64,000 nucleotides of DNA from Vibrio alfacsensis (GCF_003544875.1 NZ_CP032093.1:1984001-2048000); one strand, 5' to 3'. Shown: positions 30,528 through 41,091, numbered from the stretch's first letter. Translations and numbers: made by a program. The notes: generated from the letters alone by a model not told the origin.

Positions 30528-32166
30528 CGATAATCAGACAACCGCTCAAATAAAGCCTAAAAAGCAGGTTTCTGCGATATGGATAGTGCCGATTCTTGCG
30601 CTAGCGATGGGGGCTTGGATGCTGTTCCAATACGTAACCAGTACTGGACCACAGATCACACTCAAGCTCCCAACCGCTGAGGGTATCGAAGTCGGAAAAA
30701 CTGAGATTAAAGCGCTAAATGTAAAAGTTGGCGTGATCACTGACGTCAAGCTCAGCAAAGACTACGATCACATCATTGCTACCGCACAAATGAACAAAGA
30801 CGCGAAACGAATGTTGAGTGAAGATTCGATGTTTTGGGTAGTAAAACCTCGTATAGGCCGCGATGGTGTCTCAGGCTTAGAAACCCTACTTTCTGGCGCG
30901 TATATCCAACTGCAACCAGGCAACTCTAAAATAGTAAAAGAGCATTTTAATGTCCTTGATATACCTCCTGTGGCAGCGCCTGATGCTGAAGGTTTACGTT
31001 TGGTACTTACCCACCGTGAGGCAGGTAAACTCGGCGTGGGCGATCCTGTCATCTATAAAGGGTTTACTGTTGGTCGAGTTGAAAAAACCAGTTTTGATGT
31101 CGACTCACGTAGAGCTTTATATCAACTGTTTATCTTTAAGCCATACGATAGCCTAGTGCGCACGAAAACGCACTTCTGGCTAACTTCCGGCATTGATTTA
31201 CAGCTCAATGCAGAGGGTTTTGAAGTTAAGTTTGGTTCATTAGAAAGCTTGATCACTGGCGGTGTCACTTTTGACACCATTCCTGGTGCAGGTACGGGCA
31301 GTGAAGTCACCGAAAACATGACACAGTTCCGCCTATTCGACGATGTCAAACAAGTTCGAGAGGGTATGTACGACGACTACATTCAGTTCGTCATGATGTT
31401 TGAAGAATCCGTACGCGGGCTAAAACGCAAAGCTCCAGTTGAGTATCGAGGCCTTCGTATTGGCACCGTCATGAAAGTGCCGATGCGCATGCCAACGCCA
31501 GAAGAAGATTTCTCCGCGAAGAAGATCCCTGTACTGGTTCGCATCGAACTGGGTCGTGTGTATGAGGATTTACCATCAACCAAACTGCCAATGTTTAAAG
31601 AGCAGCTCAAAAGCGAATTTGCAAAAGGGCTACGAGGTACACTCAAAACCGGTAACTTACTGACAGGGGCGTTGTATATTGATACGGATTTCTATCCTGA
31701 AGAAAAACCTTATGTGCCTAGCCAGTTTGAAGGACTAGATGTATTCCCAACCAAACAAGGTGGGTTTGCTCAAGTTCAGCGACAAGTCAATGAGTTCCTA
31801 ACCAAGATCAACCGTTTACCGATGGAAGAGACGTTAGATTCCTTAAATGCGACATTGAAAACATCTGAGCGCACGCTAGCGTCTGCAGAGCGTGTTGCGA
31901 GTAGCGTTGATAAACTTCTGAATCAAAGCGACACACAACAAATTCCGGCAGATATTCGCCAAAGCCTACAGCAACTGCAAAAAACACTGGATGGCTACGG
32001 TCCAAACTCAACCATGTACAGTGAAATGGAATCAACACTGCAAGAGCTTGAACAAGTGATGAGTGAGTTCAAACCTGTATTAAAACAGCTCAATGAGAAA
32101 CCAAACTCATTGGTATTTGGTGAAGATGACATCAATGATCCAATCCCAGTTAGAGGGCAAAAATAA
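30520..32166 (+). CDS. pqiB: PqiB, MCE-domain lipid transport protein
   Basis: This protein has 548 residues, close to the E. coli length. A signal anchor lies at about 18-38 (AIWIVPILALAMGAWMLFQY). Three MCE domains follow, at roughly 45-140, 160-235 and 285-400 (each with a GLxxG- or YRGLRIGTV-like core). A long C-terminal coiled coil (about 430-535) forms the channel needle. It is thought to span the periplasm and carry phospholipid. It sits between pqiA and pqiC with overlaps of 8 and 1 bp. Confidence 0.93.
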   Translation: MSDDNQTTAQIKPKKQVSAIWIVPILALAMGAWMLFQYVTSTGPQITLKLPTAEGIEVGKTEIKALNVKVGVITDVKLSKDYDHIIATAQMNKDAKRMLSEDSMFWVVKPRIGRDGVSGLETLLSGAYIQLQPGNSKIVKEHFNVLDIPPVAAPDAEGLRLVLTHREAGKLGVGDPVIYKGFTVGRVEKTSFDVDSRRALYQLFIFKPYDSLVRTKTHFWLTSGIDLQLNAEGFEVKFGSLESLITGGVTFDTIPGAGTGSEVTENMTQFRLFDDVKQVREGMYDDYIQFVMMFEESVRGLKRKAPVEYRGLRIGTVMKVPMRMPTPEEDFSAKKIPVLVRIELGRVYEDLPSTKLPMFKEQLKSEFAKGLRGTLKTGNLLTGALYIDTDFYPEEKPYVPSQFEGLDVFPTKQGGFAQVQRQVNEFLTKINRLPMEETLDSLNATLKTSERTLASAERVASSVDKLLNQSDTQQIPADIRQSLQQLQKTLDGYGPNSTMYSEMESTLQELEQVMSEFKPVLKQLNEKPNSLVFGEDDINDPIPVRGQK

Positions 32167-32735
32167 TGAAACGTGGACTTTTATTGATTTCTGCTCTTTT
32201 AGCAGGCTGTAGCAGCGCACCGGAAAACTCGAACGCGCTATATGTATTACCAGAAGCAAGCTCCATAACAATAAACGATTCAGTGATCGCTCAACGCCCT
32301 CAGTTGGTCGTGCGTCCAGTAGTGCTTGCAAGTTACCTCGCCGATAGTGGTATTGTTTATCGTACTTCAGAAACCCAAATCATTCAGGCAAAACACAATC
32401 AGTGGGCGCACAGTATTTCTGAACAAATCACTCAACGTGTGATCAATGAATTACGTGGCAAACAAAGCCAATATTGGCCTGTTGAAGTGAATAACCTTCT
32501 TGATCAAACTAGCGATAATAAACTGCAACTGACACTTAGCAAGTTTAATGGCAGTTATGATGGTAACGCGGAAATTGAAGGGGAATGGCTACTCATTGAT
32601 GCCAATGGCAAAGCCAAGAGTAGCGCTCCTATCAAGATTAATATGCCATTGCAGGATGAAGGTTATGATGCTTTAGTGGATGCCCTTTCTATCGGGTTAA
32701 ACAACCTAACCGATCAAATCGCAACACAACTCTAA
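32166..32735 (+). CDS. pqiC: PqiC, ABC-type transport auxiliary lipoprotein
   Basis: This protein of 189 residues opens MKRGLLLISALLAGCSS with the lipobox LAGC. Its core YVLPEASS, VVRPVVLASYLADSGIVYR matches the PqiC/DUF330 family, the outer-membrane docking lipoprotein for PqiB. Its start overlaps the pqiB stop. A strong terminator follows, which closes the operon. Confidence 0.92.
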   Translation: MKRGLLLISALLAGCSSAPENSNALYVLPEASSITINDSVIAQRPQLVVRPVVLASYLADSGIVYRTSETQIIQAKHNQWAHSISEQITQRVINELRGKQSQYWPVEVNNLLDQTSDNKLQLTLSKFNGSYDGNAEIEGEWLLIDANGKAKSSAPIKINMPLQDEGYDALVDALSIGLNNLTDQIATQL

Positions 32736-32741
32736 TTATTT

Positions 32742-32805
32742 TCGCCCACTCACCGAAGCTCTTTCTAGTTAAAATATATAAGAGTTGAGTGGGCGATGTT
32801 TTTGT
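32742..32805 (+). terminator. Terminator of pqiABC
   Basis: TCGCCCACTCA (32742-32752) pairs with TGAGTGGGCGA (32786-32796), with an inner CTCTT/AAGAG pair, followed by TGTTTTTG. Confidence 0.8.
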
Positions 32806-32931
32806 TCTTTCCACCAACCAATCACCTATCACTCAACCTATTGTCCCTCTGTGTTTTGGAATTCCTTGCGCCTATGCTCTACGCTAATTATGCGCAATCA
32901 ATTTAGTATTTTCATTCACACGGACGTTGAT

Positions 32932-33711
32932 ATGACTAAAATAGATCTCCCCTCCATTGCTCTTATCTCCTCACTTACCGCAATTCCCTGTGCTTTGTCT
33001 GCAGAGACAACATCACCACAAAGCCCTTGGCAACACAGTGTGGAAATCTATATGTTGGCACTCAATATAAACGGTGATGCGACCATGGGTAATTTTTCAT
33101 CCAGTTTGGATGTTGATCCTAAGTTCATCATGGACCATATCGATATTGGAGCGATGGCTCGCTTAGAGGGCGTATATCAAAACAAGTGGGGCTACTACAT
33201 CGACTATAGCTTTATGGATTTGAGCGGTGATGTGAACAACTTGTCTGGTCTATTACCTAACGTAACCTACCGTGCAGATTTGGAAGTACGACAAGGCGTG
33301 CTTGAAGCAAAAGCGTTTCAACGTGAAGTGTATTCGTTCGGAATGATCGACTACATGTTTGGTTTACGTTGGTGGGACAATGACATCAAAGGCAAAGTGT
33401 ATCGTAATGACTATCGTATTCTCGTCGATAGGTTAAACATTAAAGACGACTGGGTCGATTTTTTGATGGGCGTAAGATGGCTTAATGACCTCACGAATAA
33501 TTGGCGCTTTCATGCGAGTCTCGATGCAGGCTTAGGTGCAGACACCCATTTTACTTACGCGACACAGATTGGACTCCGCTACCGAATGAATGATTGGGCC
33601 GATATAAATCTTGCGTACAAATCGACTTGGGTCGATTACGCCAATGAAGGCACCTTTGAATACGATACAGCCTCACATGGCATGCTAATAGGGCTCGGGT
33701 TGTATTTTTAA
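32932..33711 (+). CDS. Outer-membrane beta-barrel protein of unknown role
   Basis: The start is taken at ATG 32932 (MTKIDLPSIALIS), which opens a signal peptide ending near ALSAET; the longer frame from 32785 runs through the pqiC terminator. The mature protein of about 235 residues has alternating strands (WGYYIDYSFMDLSG, IDYMFGLRWWDND, IGLRYRMNDW) and ends in LGLYF, the aromatic C-terminal signature of barrel assembly. No specific family is named. It is a single gene after the pqi terminator. Confidence 0.8.
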   Translation: MTKIDLPSIALISSLTAIPCALSAETTSPQSPWQHSVEIYMLALNINGDATMGNFSSSLDVDPKFIMDHIDIGAMARLEGVYQNKWGYYIDYSFMDLSGDVNNLSGLLPNVTYRADLEVRQGVLEAKAFQREVYSFGMIDYMFGLRWWDNDIKGKVYRNDYRILVDRLNIKDDWVDFLMGVRWLNDLTNNWRFHASLDAGLGADTHFTYATQIGLRYRMNDWADINLAYKSTWVDYANEGTFEYDTASHGMLIGLGLYF

Positions 33712-33873
33712 GGTCTATATGTTGCGTAACAATTTTAGAGCGTTAAATGCTCAGGAAGCGCTCACTCACTGATCTTAATCATATTTAGAAAAGGAAGACT
33801 CATATACTCTACGCGCAATTTAAAACATCCATCATCTGACCACATGGTCTTTAGATAAGGCGCTTGAGCTGCA

Positions 33874-34113
33874 ATGTCGATTACTATTTCTGATCTAATC
33901 ACTGCTCTAAACAAAGTAGAGCATATCCATAAGATACAGGTAGAAAATGTGCACCTGTTTTTCAAAACAAATGAAGCCATTGTGTTGAATGCGTTTAAAG
34001 AAATTATCTCTCGTGACTCTATTGATGAACGCTTTATGATCATTGATAAAGAGTTTTCTGCTCTCGGTGATGTGAAGACTTACCTGCTAGAAGCATCGTA
34101 CTTGGTCAGCTAA
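33874..34113 (+). CDS. Small hypothetical protein (79 aa)
   Basis: The frame MSITISDLITALNKVEHIHK has a plausible soluble alpha/beta composition and a hairpin terminator directly after the stop. The ribosome site is weak. An antisense frame of 93 codons covers most of it. I prefer the plus frame because of the terminator and its more protein-like composition. No family is recognised. Confidence 0.5.
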   Translation: MSITISDLITALNKVEHIHKIQVENVHLFFKTNEAIVLNAFKEIISRDSIDERFMIIDKEFSALGDVKTYLLEASYLVS

Positions 34114-34133
34114 CTACTTTTAACCGTCAAATA

Positions 34134-34170
34134 AAACGCCCCAAATCAATTAAGACTCGGGGCGTTTTAA
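34134..34170. terminator. Bidirectional terminator
   Basis: AAAACGCCCC and GGGGCGTTTT flank a loop of about 16 nt, with A and T runs on the two sides. It lies between the convergent 79-residue ORF and the solute-binding protein gene. Confidence 0.85.
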
Positions 34171-34247
34171 TGAGTAAATTCTTCAATTATTCGTTGAACA
34201 GCAATTCTATTGGTTTCGTGCTCACTAACGAATTGAAAGAGAGTTCA

Positions 34248-36095
34248 CTAATTGGCAGAAAGCTTATAACGGTCGTCAATTACCGTTGTTTCAGGGTAGG
34301 CTTTCCCACTCTTCATTGCTTTTTCTGTTTCTTTCTTAACCGATGTATCTAGCCAGAAATTACCAATGTCCATTGGGTGCAAAATCCATTCGGTATTTTT
34401 TGTCATACCATCGTCAGCAATCTTGACCCAACGCCAATGAGCGTAACGAGTATATGGCACCATATAGCCAGGTACGATCACGTTCGCATCGCCCACATAC
34501 TTCTGGATCTGACGGGACAACTCATAACGTTTCTGCTGATCAAATTCGTTATCGTACGTTTCTATCAGTTTATCAAGCTCAGGGCTACTGTAGTTCGTAT
34601 GCGCATTGGTTTGAGGTTTATTGGTATTGTCTGAGTGAAAGTACTCCCAATAAGCTGGGATTTCACCTGATCCCATATTCAAGAAAGCTAACTGGTGTTT
34701 TTTCTCCAATACGTACTTAAACGCAGAAGATCCATCGACAAGATTCAAAGTAAAATCAAGCCCCGCCAATTTCGCCTGCTCTTTCAAATAAGCAACTCTT
34801 GGTGTAAGGAAGTTATACCCATAGGTGATGGCAAAACTTAAACGTTCACCTTTATCATTGACGCGGATACCATCTGAACCGACTTTATCAAAGCCCGCAT
34901 TCTCAAAATGTTTTACCGCAACTGCTGCATCAAATTTTGGTGGTGTGTTGTCTGGGTTATCATACTCCCCATGCCCAAACCCTAGGCCGTGAGGTTTGCG
35001 AGAGTAATCCCCTCGCATGATATTTTCGATCATGCCATCATAGTCTGTTGCCGCCATAATGCCCTTACGCACTTCTAGGTTATCTAACATCGGCATGGCG
35101 GTATTCATCCATAAACCACCCGCACCTTGAGGTGACTGATTGAAGCCCCAGTATTTTTGGATGTAACCTTTTTTATAACCATCACTGCCCGTTTTATCGT
35201 GCCAAAGATTCGGCAGAACCATCTCAAAGTAATCTAGGTTCCCTTTTTCAAAATGTTTCATCGCGATGTCTTGATCGCGGATGACGGTAATACGCACTTT
35301 GTTTACGTTGTAACGATTTTTGTAATAACGATTGTTGTAACCCCACCAATCTTCACCAACATGTTTAAACGTAACGCTTTTTCCCTTTTTCACTTTATCA
35401 ATGAAGTAAGGGGCAGCTGTAGGCTCTGTTTTGAAGTTAAATTTACGAACAAAGTTGTCTGGCATGCCATCGTTATTTTCGTCTTTCTCACCATCAAAAT
35501 AGTGCTCCGGACGCGGTTGAAAACCATTACTTGGCATGTTAATCAACACCATCAGCGAATCATGACTTTGTGCCACGGCAAGGTTCACTTTAATGGTGTA
35601 ATCATCAATTTTTTCAACACCAACAATGCTTGTTTTGAAGAAGTCGTTGTACCATGGATCAATGATGTCTTCTGAAGTGTAATACTTCATCATAAATACG
35701 TAGTCATCGGCGGTGATCTTCTCACCATCAGACCATTTTGCGGTTTCATCTAGCTGAAAATAAACCGTCTTAAAATCATCACCAAATGCCCATGCTTTCG
35801 CCAATTGAGGGATCCACTTGCCAGTATTAGGATGGCGTTGAGCAAGCTTTGGCGTTCCGTCCATTAAATATTGACGTAGCCCTGAGTTCGCATCTGGACC
35901 GACACTACGTAGAGTTTGAGGAAAACTCGGAATATAAGTGCGGTACGTTCCGCCTCTCACCGCTTCTTCTGAAGCAAATAGCGGCTCATTGTTATTTGAA
36001 ATCCATTCGATATCTGCTGGAAGCGCAGTGGCATTAAGCTGAAAACTGGTTGCAGCCAATGTCGCCAGTGCCGCAATTGGCAGGTTTTTCATCAT
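34248..36095 (-). CDS. Family-5 (peptide-type) extracellular solute-binding protein
   Basis: The start at 36095 (MMKNLPIAALATLAATSFQL) has GGAAG upstream and a signal peptide cleaved near NATALPAD; the frame from 36146 adds 17 unlikely residues. The mature protein of about 590 residues is a large two-lobed ABC-importer receptor of the SBP_bac_5 group (AKWSDGEKITADDYVFMMKY, VRKGIMAATDYDGMI). It resembles YejA-like receptors. No permease or ATPase genes lie next to it, so its transporter is encoded elsewhere or it signals to a receptor. Ligand unknown, probably a peptide or related compound. Confidence 0.85.
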   Translation of the reverse strand: MMKNLPIAALATLAATSFQLNATALPADIEWISNNNEPLFASEEAVRGGTYRTYIPSFPQTLRSVGPDANSGLRQYLMDGTPKLAQRHPNTGKWIPQLAKAWAFGDDFKTVYFQLDETAKWSDGEKITADDYVFMMKYYTSEDIIDPWYNDFFKTSIVGVEKIDDYTIKVNLAVAQSHDSLMVLINMPSNGFQPRPEHYFDGEKDENNDGMPDNFVRKFNFKTEPTAAPYFIDKVKKGKSVTFKHVGEDWWGYNNRYYKNRYNVNKVRITVIRDQDIAMKHFEKGNLDYFEMVLPNLWHDKTGSDGYKKGYIQKYWGFNQSPQGAGGLWMNTAMPMLDNLEVRKGIMAATDYDGMIENIMRGDYSRKPHGLGFGHGEYDNPDNTPPKFDAAVAVKHFENAGFDKVGSDGIRVNDKGERLSFAITYGYNFLTPRVAYLKEQAKLAGLDFTLNLVDGSSAFKYVLEKKHQLAFLNMGSGEIPAYWEYFHSDNTNKPQTNAHTNYSSPELDKLIETYDNEFDQQKRYELSRQIQKYVGDANVIVPGYMVPYTRYAHWRWVKIADDGMTKNTEWILHPMDIGNFWLDTSVKKETEKAMKSGKAYPETTVIDDRYKLSAN

Positions 36096-36470
36096 CGTAT
36101 TCTTCCTTGTTGTGTATGCACGGCAAGGCTTACGGAATAGCAACAAGTGAATCTCAAAGGAACTACGCTTTAAGCATAGTAAAGGGAATAATCGTGACTA
36201 ATACAAAGTGAAATCCGACTCACTTCTGCATTAATATCAGAGAGTTTCACGAGGCCATCCTAGACCTTACAACGCAGTGAATGCATCTACATCATAGTAT
36301 TCGTTACACATTTGTAACGCAACCCGTCCATAACACATGGTTGCACTTTCACTCAGTCGCAGCGACTTATGTTAGTAAAATGTGATCACAACAGTACCAT
36401 TATCTAACTCTCCAGCGAGAGACGACACTTACAAATGTGCAGATATGTAGATGTGAACAGGAAAAATAAA
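36096..36470. promoter_or_regulatory. Promoter region of the solute-binding protein gene
   Basis: This stretch of about 375 bp has no convincing gene. It contains CGTTAC, six bases, GTAACG at 36303-36320, an inverted repeat that could be an operator, and TGTGATCACA near 36380, a compact CRP-like palindrome with the wrong spacing for a standard site. Confidence 0.4.
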
Positions 36471-36471
36471 A

Positions 36472-36499
36472 AAAGGTGAAGTGTTTCCACTTCACCTTT
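36472..36499 (-). terminator. Terminator of the pyrF operon
   Basis: AAAGGTGAAGTG (36472-36483) pairs with CACTTCACCTTT (36488-36499) over a 4-nt loop. Read leftward, a T run follows. It is about 20 bp past the pyrF stop. Confidence 0.9.
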
Positions 36500-36519
36500 C
36501 GTTTCCAATGTAACGAAAT

Positions 36520-37221
36520 TTACATGTCCGCTAAGCTGTCATTGATGGATTTAAGTACTGCGGCAGGATCATTCGCTTGAGTAATTGGGCGGCCAATCAC
36601 TAAGTAATCCGAACCCGCTTGAATCGCATCGACTGGTGTCATAATACGGCGTTGATCACCTTGCTCTGAGCCTGCAGGACGAATACCCGGCGTCACCAAT
36701 TTGAATTCTTTACCAAGCTCACCCTTAAGCAAAGAAGACTCCTGTGCTGAACACACAACTCCATCTAGGCCAGAGTTCTTCGTTAACGTCGCAAGACGAA
36801 TGACTTGATCTTGAGGAGCGACATTCAAGCCAATGCCCGCTAGGTCACTCTGTTCCATGCTCGTTAACACCGTAACACCGATAAGTAATGGGCGATCTTT
36901 ACCATAAGGCTCTAAAATCTCGCGCGATGCTGTCATCATGCGCTCACCACCACTTGCATGTACGTTCACCATCCATACACCCAGTTCAGCGGCTGCACGC
37001 ACCGCTTTTGAACACGTATTTGGGATATCGTGAAACTTCAGGTCTAGGAACACAGAGAAACCGCGTTTATGAAGTTCACGTACGAAATCAGGACCAAATA
37101 GCGTAAACATTTCCTTGCCTACTTTAAGGCGACATGACGCAGGATCAATTCGGTCTACGAATGCAAGCGCATCCGCTTGGTTATCATAATCCAGTGCGAC
37201 AATAACTTTTTGGTCGATCAT
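36520..37221 (-). CDS. pyrF: Orotidine 5'-phosphate decarboxylase
   Basis: This 233-residue TIM-barrel enzyme converts OMP to UMP, the last step of pyrimidine synthesis. The catalytic Lys-Asp tetrad is in [11 protein letters not shown]. Further marks are ALDYDN at the N-terminus and the phosphate-gripper loop [13 protein letters not shown]. The start ATG 37221 has AGGAG upstream. It follows lapB by about 90 bp, the arrangement seen in enterobacteria. Confidence 0.97.
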   Translation of the reverse strand: MIDQKVIVALDYDNQADALAFVDRIDPASCRLKVGKEMFTLFGPDFVRELHKRGFSVFLDLKFHDIPNTCSKAVRAAAELGVWMVNVHASGGERMMTASREILEPYGKDRPLLIGVTVLTSMEQSDLAGIGLNVAPQDQVIRLATLTKNSGLDGVVCSAQESSLLKGELGKEFKLVTPGIRPAGSEQGDQRRIMTPVDAIQAGSDYLVIGRPITQANDPAAVLKSINDSLADM

Positions 37222-37309
37222 TTCATCTCCTAATTATTTTGTTCTTGAGTTCTTGTTAAAGAAAAAGTTAAAAATGCAGCGGACAAAAATTCTGCCTGCT
37301 GCATAAAAT

Positions 37310-38484
37310 TTATTCACCGTCCAATCCGCGGATTGGCTTAATCGTCCCCATCCCTTACAAGATGGACAATGCCAATAAAGGGAATGAGTAGAAAATCCAC
37401 ATTTCCTACAACGGTAATGTGGTTTTACTTTTAGTTGTTCACCAACCATTGCCTGTAGCGTCGATAAACTATCTTTTGCACGGCCATCTTCAGCTTCCGC
37501 AATATGATAATCGATCAGACGGTAGAAACCTTTCATGGTTGGGTTTTTAAGTAATTGCTTGGTCAACAGCTCTTGCGCTGCACCGACACTCTCATGATGC
37601 GCGACTAACTGCGCCAGCATGAGCTCAGATGATACGCCGGCTTTCTTATCAATACAGGCTCGTAAGAACTCGACCAACTCGTCTTCTTGGCCTAAGTGGT
37701 GGTAACACTCTGCGACCGTCGGCAAAACATCACTAATGAAGTCTTTGTCTTGTTCAAGCACACCCGTTAGATACTTGATGGTATGTTTGTAATCTTCTGA
37801 TTCCAAATAAATACGACCAAGGGCAATGCTCGCTCGTACACATTTTGGATCTTCTGATAATGCTTTTTTGAAATGTTGAATCGCTTTATTGGTATGACCA
37901 TCCGCTTGATCCAGCATGGCAAGTTCACACCAGAAATGAGCAATATTTATGCGAATTCGAGTGCGCTTCTTACTCATCTTAGCCAGCTGATTGGCGTAAT
38001 GTATGGCTTTTTCCCACTCTCGCGTCTGCTGGTAAATAGTCACAAGTTGCTGAAGTGCGCTTTCGCGATGGTCAGGCTCTTCTACCAACTGCTCAAAGAT
38101 TTTTTCTGCTCGGTCTAAGAAACCCGAGGCCATGTAGTCTTTAGCAAGCTGTTGAAGTGCGAGATTCTTCTGATCTAGCGTTAAACCAGAACGAGAAATG
38201 AGGTTTTGGTGAATACGAATTGCACGGTCGACCTCACCGCGAGAGCGGAAAAGATTACCTAACGCTAGATGAGTATCTATCGTTTCATCGTCAACTTGGA
38301 GCAATTCAATAAAGTGGTCAACCGCTTTATCTGACTGATCAGATAGAAGCAAGTTAAGACCCGTCACATACTGACGGGATATTTGATGAGATTGCTTCTG
38401 CTTGTCTTGCTGAGCGCTACGGTGCCCCATGTACCAGCCATAGGCAGCGGCTATAGGCAATAACAAGAAGAGTAGTTCAAGCAT
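37310..38484 (-). CDS. lapB: LapB, TPR and rubredoxin-like regulator of LPS synthesis (3' end frameshifted)
   Basis: A membrane anchor (about 1-17) is followed by about nine TPR repeats and a C-terminal zinc-binding rubredoxin-like domain (CRKCGFSTHSLYWHCPSCKG). As read, the frame leaves the family sequence after KGWG and runs on to 37234. One extra base in the C4 run 37346-37349 restores the family ending TIKPIRGLDGE with a stop at 37310, giving 391 residues, very close to E. coli LapB (389). LapB adjusts LpxC proteolysis with FtsH. The break is almost certainly a sequence error. It follows lapA by 18 bp. Confidence 0.9.
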
Positions 38485-38502
38485 TAAAGTTAAGCCTTAT
38501 CC

Positions 38503-38792
38503 TTATGCCTGTTTTGCTACTGCTGACTTTGCAGGTTTTTCTGCAACAGCGGGCTCATACTTTTAAGTTTCTTTTCAAACGGCGAACTTGAAGTTGAGTC
38601 TTAAATTGAATGCTAGCAAAATCGCCCATGCAAGACCAAAACCGCCCACAAAGACCACTCCCAATAAGGTTGATAAGTGGAATTCACCTTTTGCCAAAAG
38701 ATAATTGAATGTGACAATCTCTTGGTTTTGAGAACCTAATGCCAGTGCAATTAAAAGAGAGCTAAAACAGCAATGATTTTTATAATTTTCAT
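38503..38792 (-). CDS. lapA: LapA (YciS), broken by several indels
   Basis: No single frame covers this gene, but its text is legible: MKIIKIIAVLALF, then LIALALGSQNQEIVTFNYLL, then FHLSTLLGVVFVGGFGLAW and a basic helix RRLKRNLK. Repairs are needed at the A4 run 38753-38756, near 38585-38596, and at the T4 run 38561-38564. The exact C-terminus is unsettled; the stop is 38503 or 38517. LapA is a two-span inner-membrane protein that works with LapB. Position upstream of lapB and downstream of ihfB supports the call. Confidence 0.75.
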
Positions 38793-38879
38793 GTTACATC
38801 ACCCTTTGAGGAGTAAGTAGGTAAGATTATGCAGGAAAATGTTTCTTCAGACCACGTATATTACCAATATTCTAGTTAT

Positions 38880-38913
38880 AAAAGCGGCATACACGAGAGT
38901 ATGCCGCTTTTTC
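38880..38913. terminator. Terminator of ihfB
   Basis: AAAAGCGGCATAC, loop ACGAGA, GTATGCCGCTTTTT is a long perfect stem with T runs on both strands, about 20 bp past the ihfB stop. Confidence 0.92.
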
Positions 38914-38930
38914 AAACTAATGAGATAGTC

Positions 38931-39215
38931 TTAACTATCGATATTTACGCGCTCACGAAGCTCTTTACCAGGCTTGAAGTGAGGAACGTATTTACCTTCT
39001 AACTCTACTTTATCACCCGTTTTAGGGTTACGGCCTACACGAGGCTCACGGTAATGAAGAGAAAAACTACCAAAGCCACGGATCTCAATACGGTCACCGC
39101 TCTCTAGCGTAGAGGCCATATGCTCTAGAATGTCTTTTACAGCATCCTCTACCTCTTTCGCTGATAAATGTGTTTGCTCAGCGCAGAGTCTTTCAATCAG
39201 TTCTGACTTAGTCAT
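38931..39215 (-). CDS. ihfB: Integration host factor beta subunit
   Basis: This 94-residue HU/IHF-family protein is of normal length. It starts [11 protein letters not shown], and the DNA-bending arm has the signature [18 protein letters not shown]. It pairs with IhfA and bends DNA at specific sites. It follows rpsA after a terminator, so it probably has its own promoter in the 205-bp gap, where the sequence is AT-rich. Confidence 0.97.
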   Translation of the reverse strand: MTKSELIERLCAEQTHLSAKEVEDAVKDILEHMASTLESGDRIEIRGFGSFSLHYREPRVGRNPKTGDKVELEGKYVPHFKPGKELRERVNIDS

Positions 39216-39379
39216 GGTTGCCCTCTTTGAGTGTCTTTATCACCTATTATAGTAAGTAATACTAATTCCAACAAACACTTGCTATCAATTCTAGACAAAT
39301 TTTATGCAAAATGCGCAATCAAAATGGCTTTTTAAGCAATTATCGACATTAGTATTAATACTAACTTTATCGTAATAAT

Positions 39380-39407
39380 AAAAGGAGCCTTGCGGCTCCT
39401 TTTTAGC
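39380..39407 (-). terminator. Terminator of rpsA
   Basis: AAAAGGAGCC, loop TTGC, GGCTCCTTTTT, about 15 bp past the rpsA stop. Confidence 0.9.
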
Positions 39408-39420
39408 TTAAGCGAGTAAA

Positions 39421-41091
39421 TTATTCGCCTTTAGCAGCTTTGAAAGCGTCAGCCATTGCATTACCAAAAGCAGCTTCGTCTTGCTTGTTGATAGATGCCA
39501 TTGCTTCTTGCTCTTCAGCTTCATCTTTAGCTTTGATAGATAGGTTGATTACGCGGTTCTTACGGTCAACACCTGTGAACTTCGCTTCAACAACATCACC
39601 AGCGCTTAGGATTAGAGAAGCATCTTCTACGCGATCGCGAGATACTTCAGAAGCACGGATGTAGCCTTCAACGCCTTCTGCGATTTCAACTGTAGCGCCT
39701 TTAGCGTCAACAGCAGTTACAGTAGCGTTAACTAGAACACCTTTCTTGTTATCAGCAACGTAAGCATTGAATGGGTCGTTTTCCATTTGCTTAACGCCTA
39801 GAGAGATGCGCTCACGCTCAGCGTCTACTGCTAGAACAACTGCAGAGATCTCGTCGCCTTTCTTGTACTCACGTACAGCTTCTTCGCCAGCAACATTCCA
39901 AGAAATGTCAGATAGGTGAACTAGACCATCGATGCCGCCGTCTAGACCGATGAAGATACCGAAGTCAGTAATAGACTTGATCTTACCAGTAACTTTGTCG
40001 CCTTTAGCTTGTGCTTCAGCGAATGACTGCCATGGGTTAGCTTTACACTGTTTCAGGCCTAGAGAGATACGACGACGTTCTTCGTCGATTTCAAGAACCA
40101 TAACCTCAACTTCGTCGCCAACATTAACAACTTTAGATGGGTGGATGTTCTTGTTAGTCCAATCCATTTCTGAAACGTGAACTAGACCTTCAACGCCTTC
40201 TTCGATTTCAACGAAGCAGCCGTAATCAGTTAGGTTAGTTACGCGACCAGTTAGTTTGTGACCTTCTGGGTAACGCTTAGCGATTGCTACCCATGGATCT
40301 TCGCCTAGTTGCTTAAGACCTAGTGATACGCGAGTACGCTCACGATCGAACTTAAGAACTTTAACTTGGATCTCGTCACCAACGTTAACGATTTCAGATG
40401 GGTGCTTAACGCGCTTCCAAGCCATATCTGTGATATGTAGAAGACCGTCAACGCCACCTAGGTCAACGAACGCACCGTAGTCAGTAAGGTTCTTAACGAT
40501 ACCTTTAACTTCAGAACCTTCTTGTAGAGTTTCTAGAAGCTCGTCACGTTCAACGCTGTTCTCAGATTCGATAACTGCACGACGTGAAACAACTACGTTG
40601 TTACGCTTTTGGTCAAGTTTGATAACTTTGAACTCTAGCTCTTTGTTTTCTAGGTGAGCAGTGTCACGGATTGGACGTACGTCTACTAGAGAGCCAGGAA
40701 GGAAAGCACGGATACCGTTTAGTTCAACAGTGAAACCGCCTTTAACTTTACCGTTGATGATACCAACAACAGTTTCAGCTTCTTCGTAAGCTTTCTCAAG
40801 AACGATCCAAGCTTCGTGACGCTTAGCTTTCTCACGAGAAAGTTGAGTTTCACCGAAACCATCTTCAACAGCGTCTAGAGCTACGTCTACTTCAGCACCA
40901 ACTTCAACTTCAAGTTCGCCAGCAGCGTTCTTGAATTGTTCAGCAGGGATAGCAGATTCAGACTTAAGACCAGCGTCAACAAGAACGTAACCGTTTTCGA
41001 TAGCTACTACAGTACCTTTAACGATGCTGCCTTGTTGGAATTCTGTTTCGTTTAGAAACTCTTCAAAGAGTTGAGCAAAAGATTCAGTCAT
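39421..41091 (-). CDS. rpsA: 30S ribosomal protein S1
   Basis: This 556-residue protein has six S1 RNA-binding repeats, with typical text such as [20 protein letters not shown] and [17 protein letters not shown]. It helps the 30S subunit bind and unfold structured mRNA. It starts [15 protein letters not shown] at 41091. Upstream cmk and downstream ihfB are in the usual order. The roughly 110-bp leader before the start may carry S1 autoregulation, which is known in E. coli and not visible here. Confidence 0.98.
   Translation of the reverse strand: MTESFAQLFEEFLNETEFQQGSIVKGTVVAIENGYVLVDAGLKSESAIPAEQFKNAAGELEVEVGAEVDVALDAVEDGFGETQLSREKAKRHEAWIVLEKAYEEAETVVGIINGKVKGGFTVELNGIRAFLPGSLVDVRPIRDTAHLENKELEFKVIKLDQKRNNVVVSRRAVIESENSVERDELLETLQEGSEVKGIVKNLTDYGAFVDLGGVDGLLHITDMAWKRVKHPSEIVNVGDEIQVKVLKFDRERTRVSLGLKQLGEDPWVAIAKRYPEGHKLTGRVTNLTDYGCFVEIEEGVEGLVHVSEMDWTNKNIHPSKVVNVGDEVEVMVLEIDEERRRISLGLKQCKANPWQSFAEAQAKGDKVTGKIKSITDFGIFIGLDGGIDGLVHLSDISWNVAGEEAVREYKKGDEISAVVLAVDAERERISLGVKQMENDPFNAYVADNKKGVLVNATVTAVDAKGATVEIAEGVEGYIRASEVSRDRVEDASLILSAGDVVEAKFTGVDRKNRVINLSIKAKDEAEEQEAMASINKQDEAAFGNAMADAFKAAKGE

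Noticed and set aside
33762..34043. Leftward 93-codon frame
   Set aside because: It is antisense to the 33874-34113 ORF, which has the better composition and a terminator directly after it; the leftward frame has no ribosome site.
36375..36390. CRP site at TGTGATCACA
   Set aside because: The two halves lack the six-base spacer needed for a standard CRP site.
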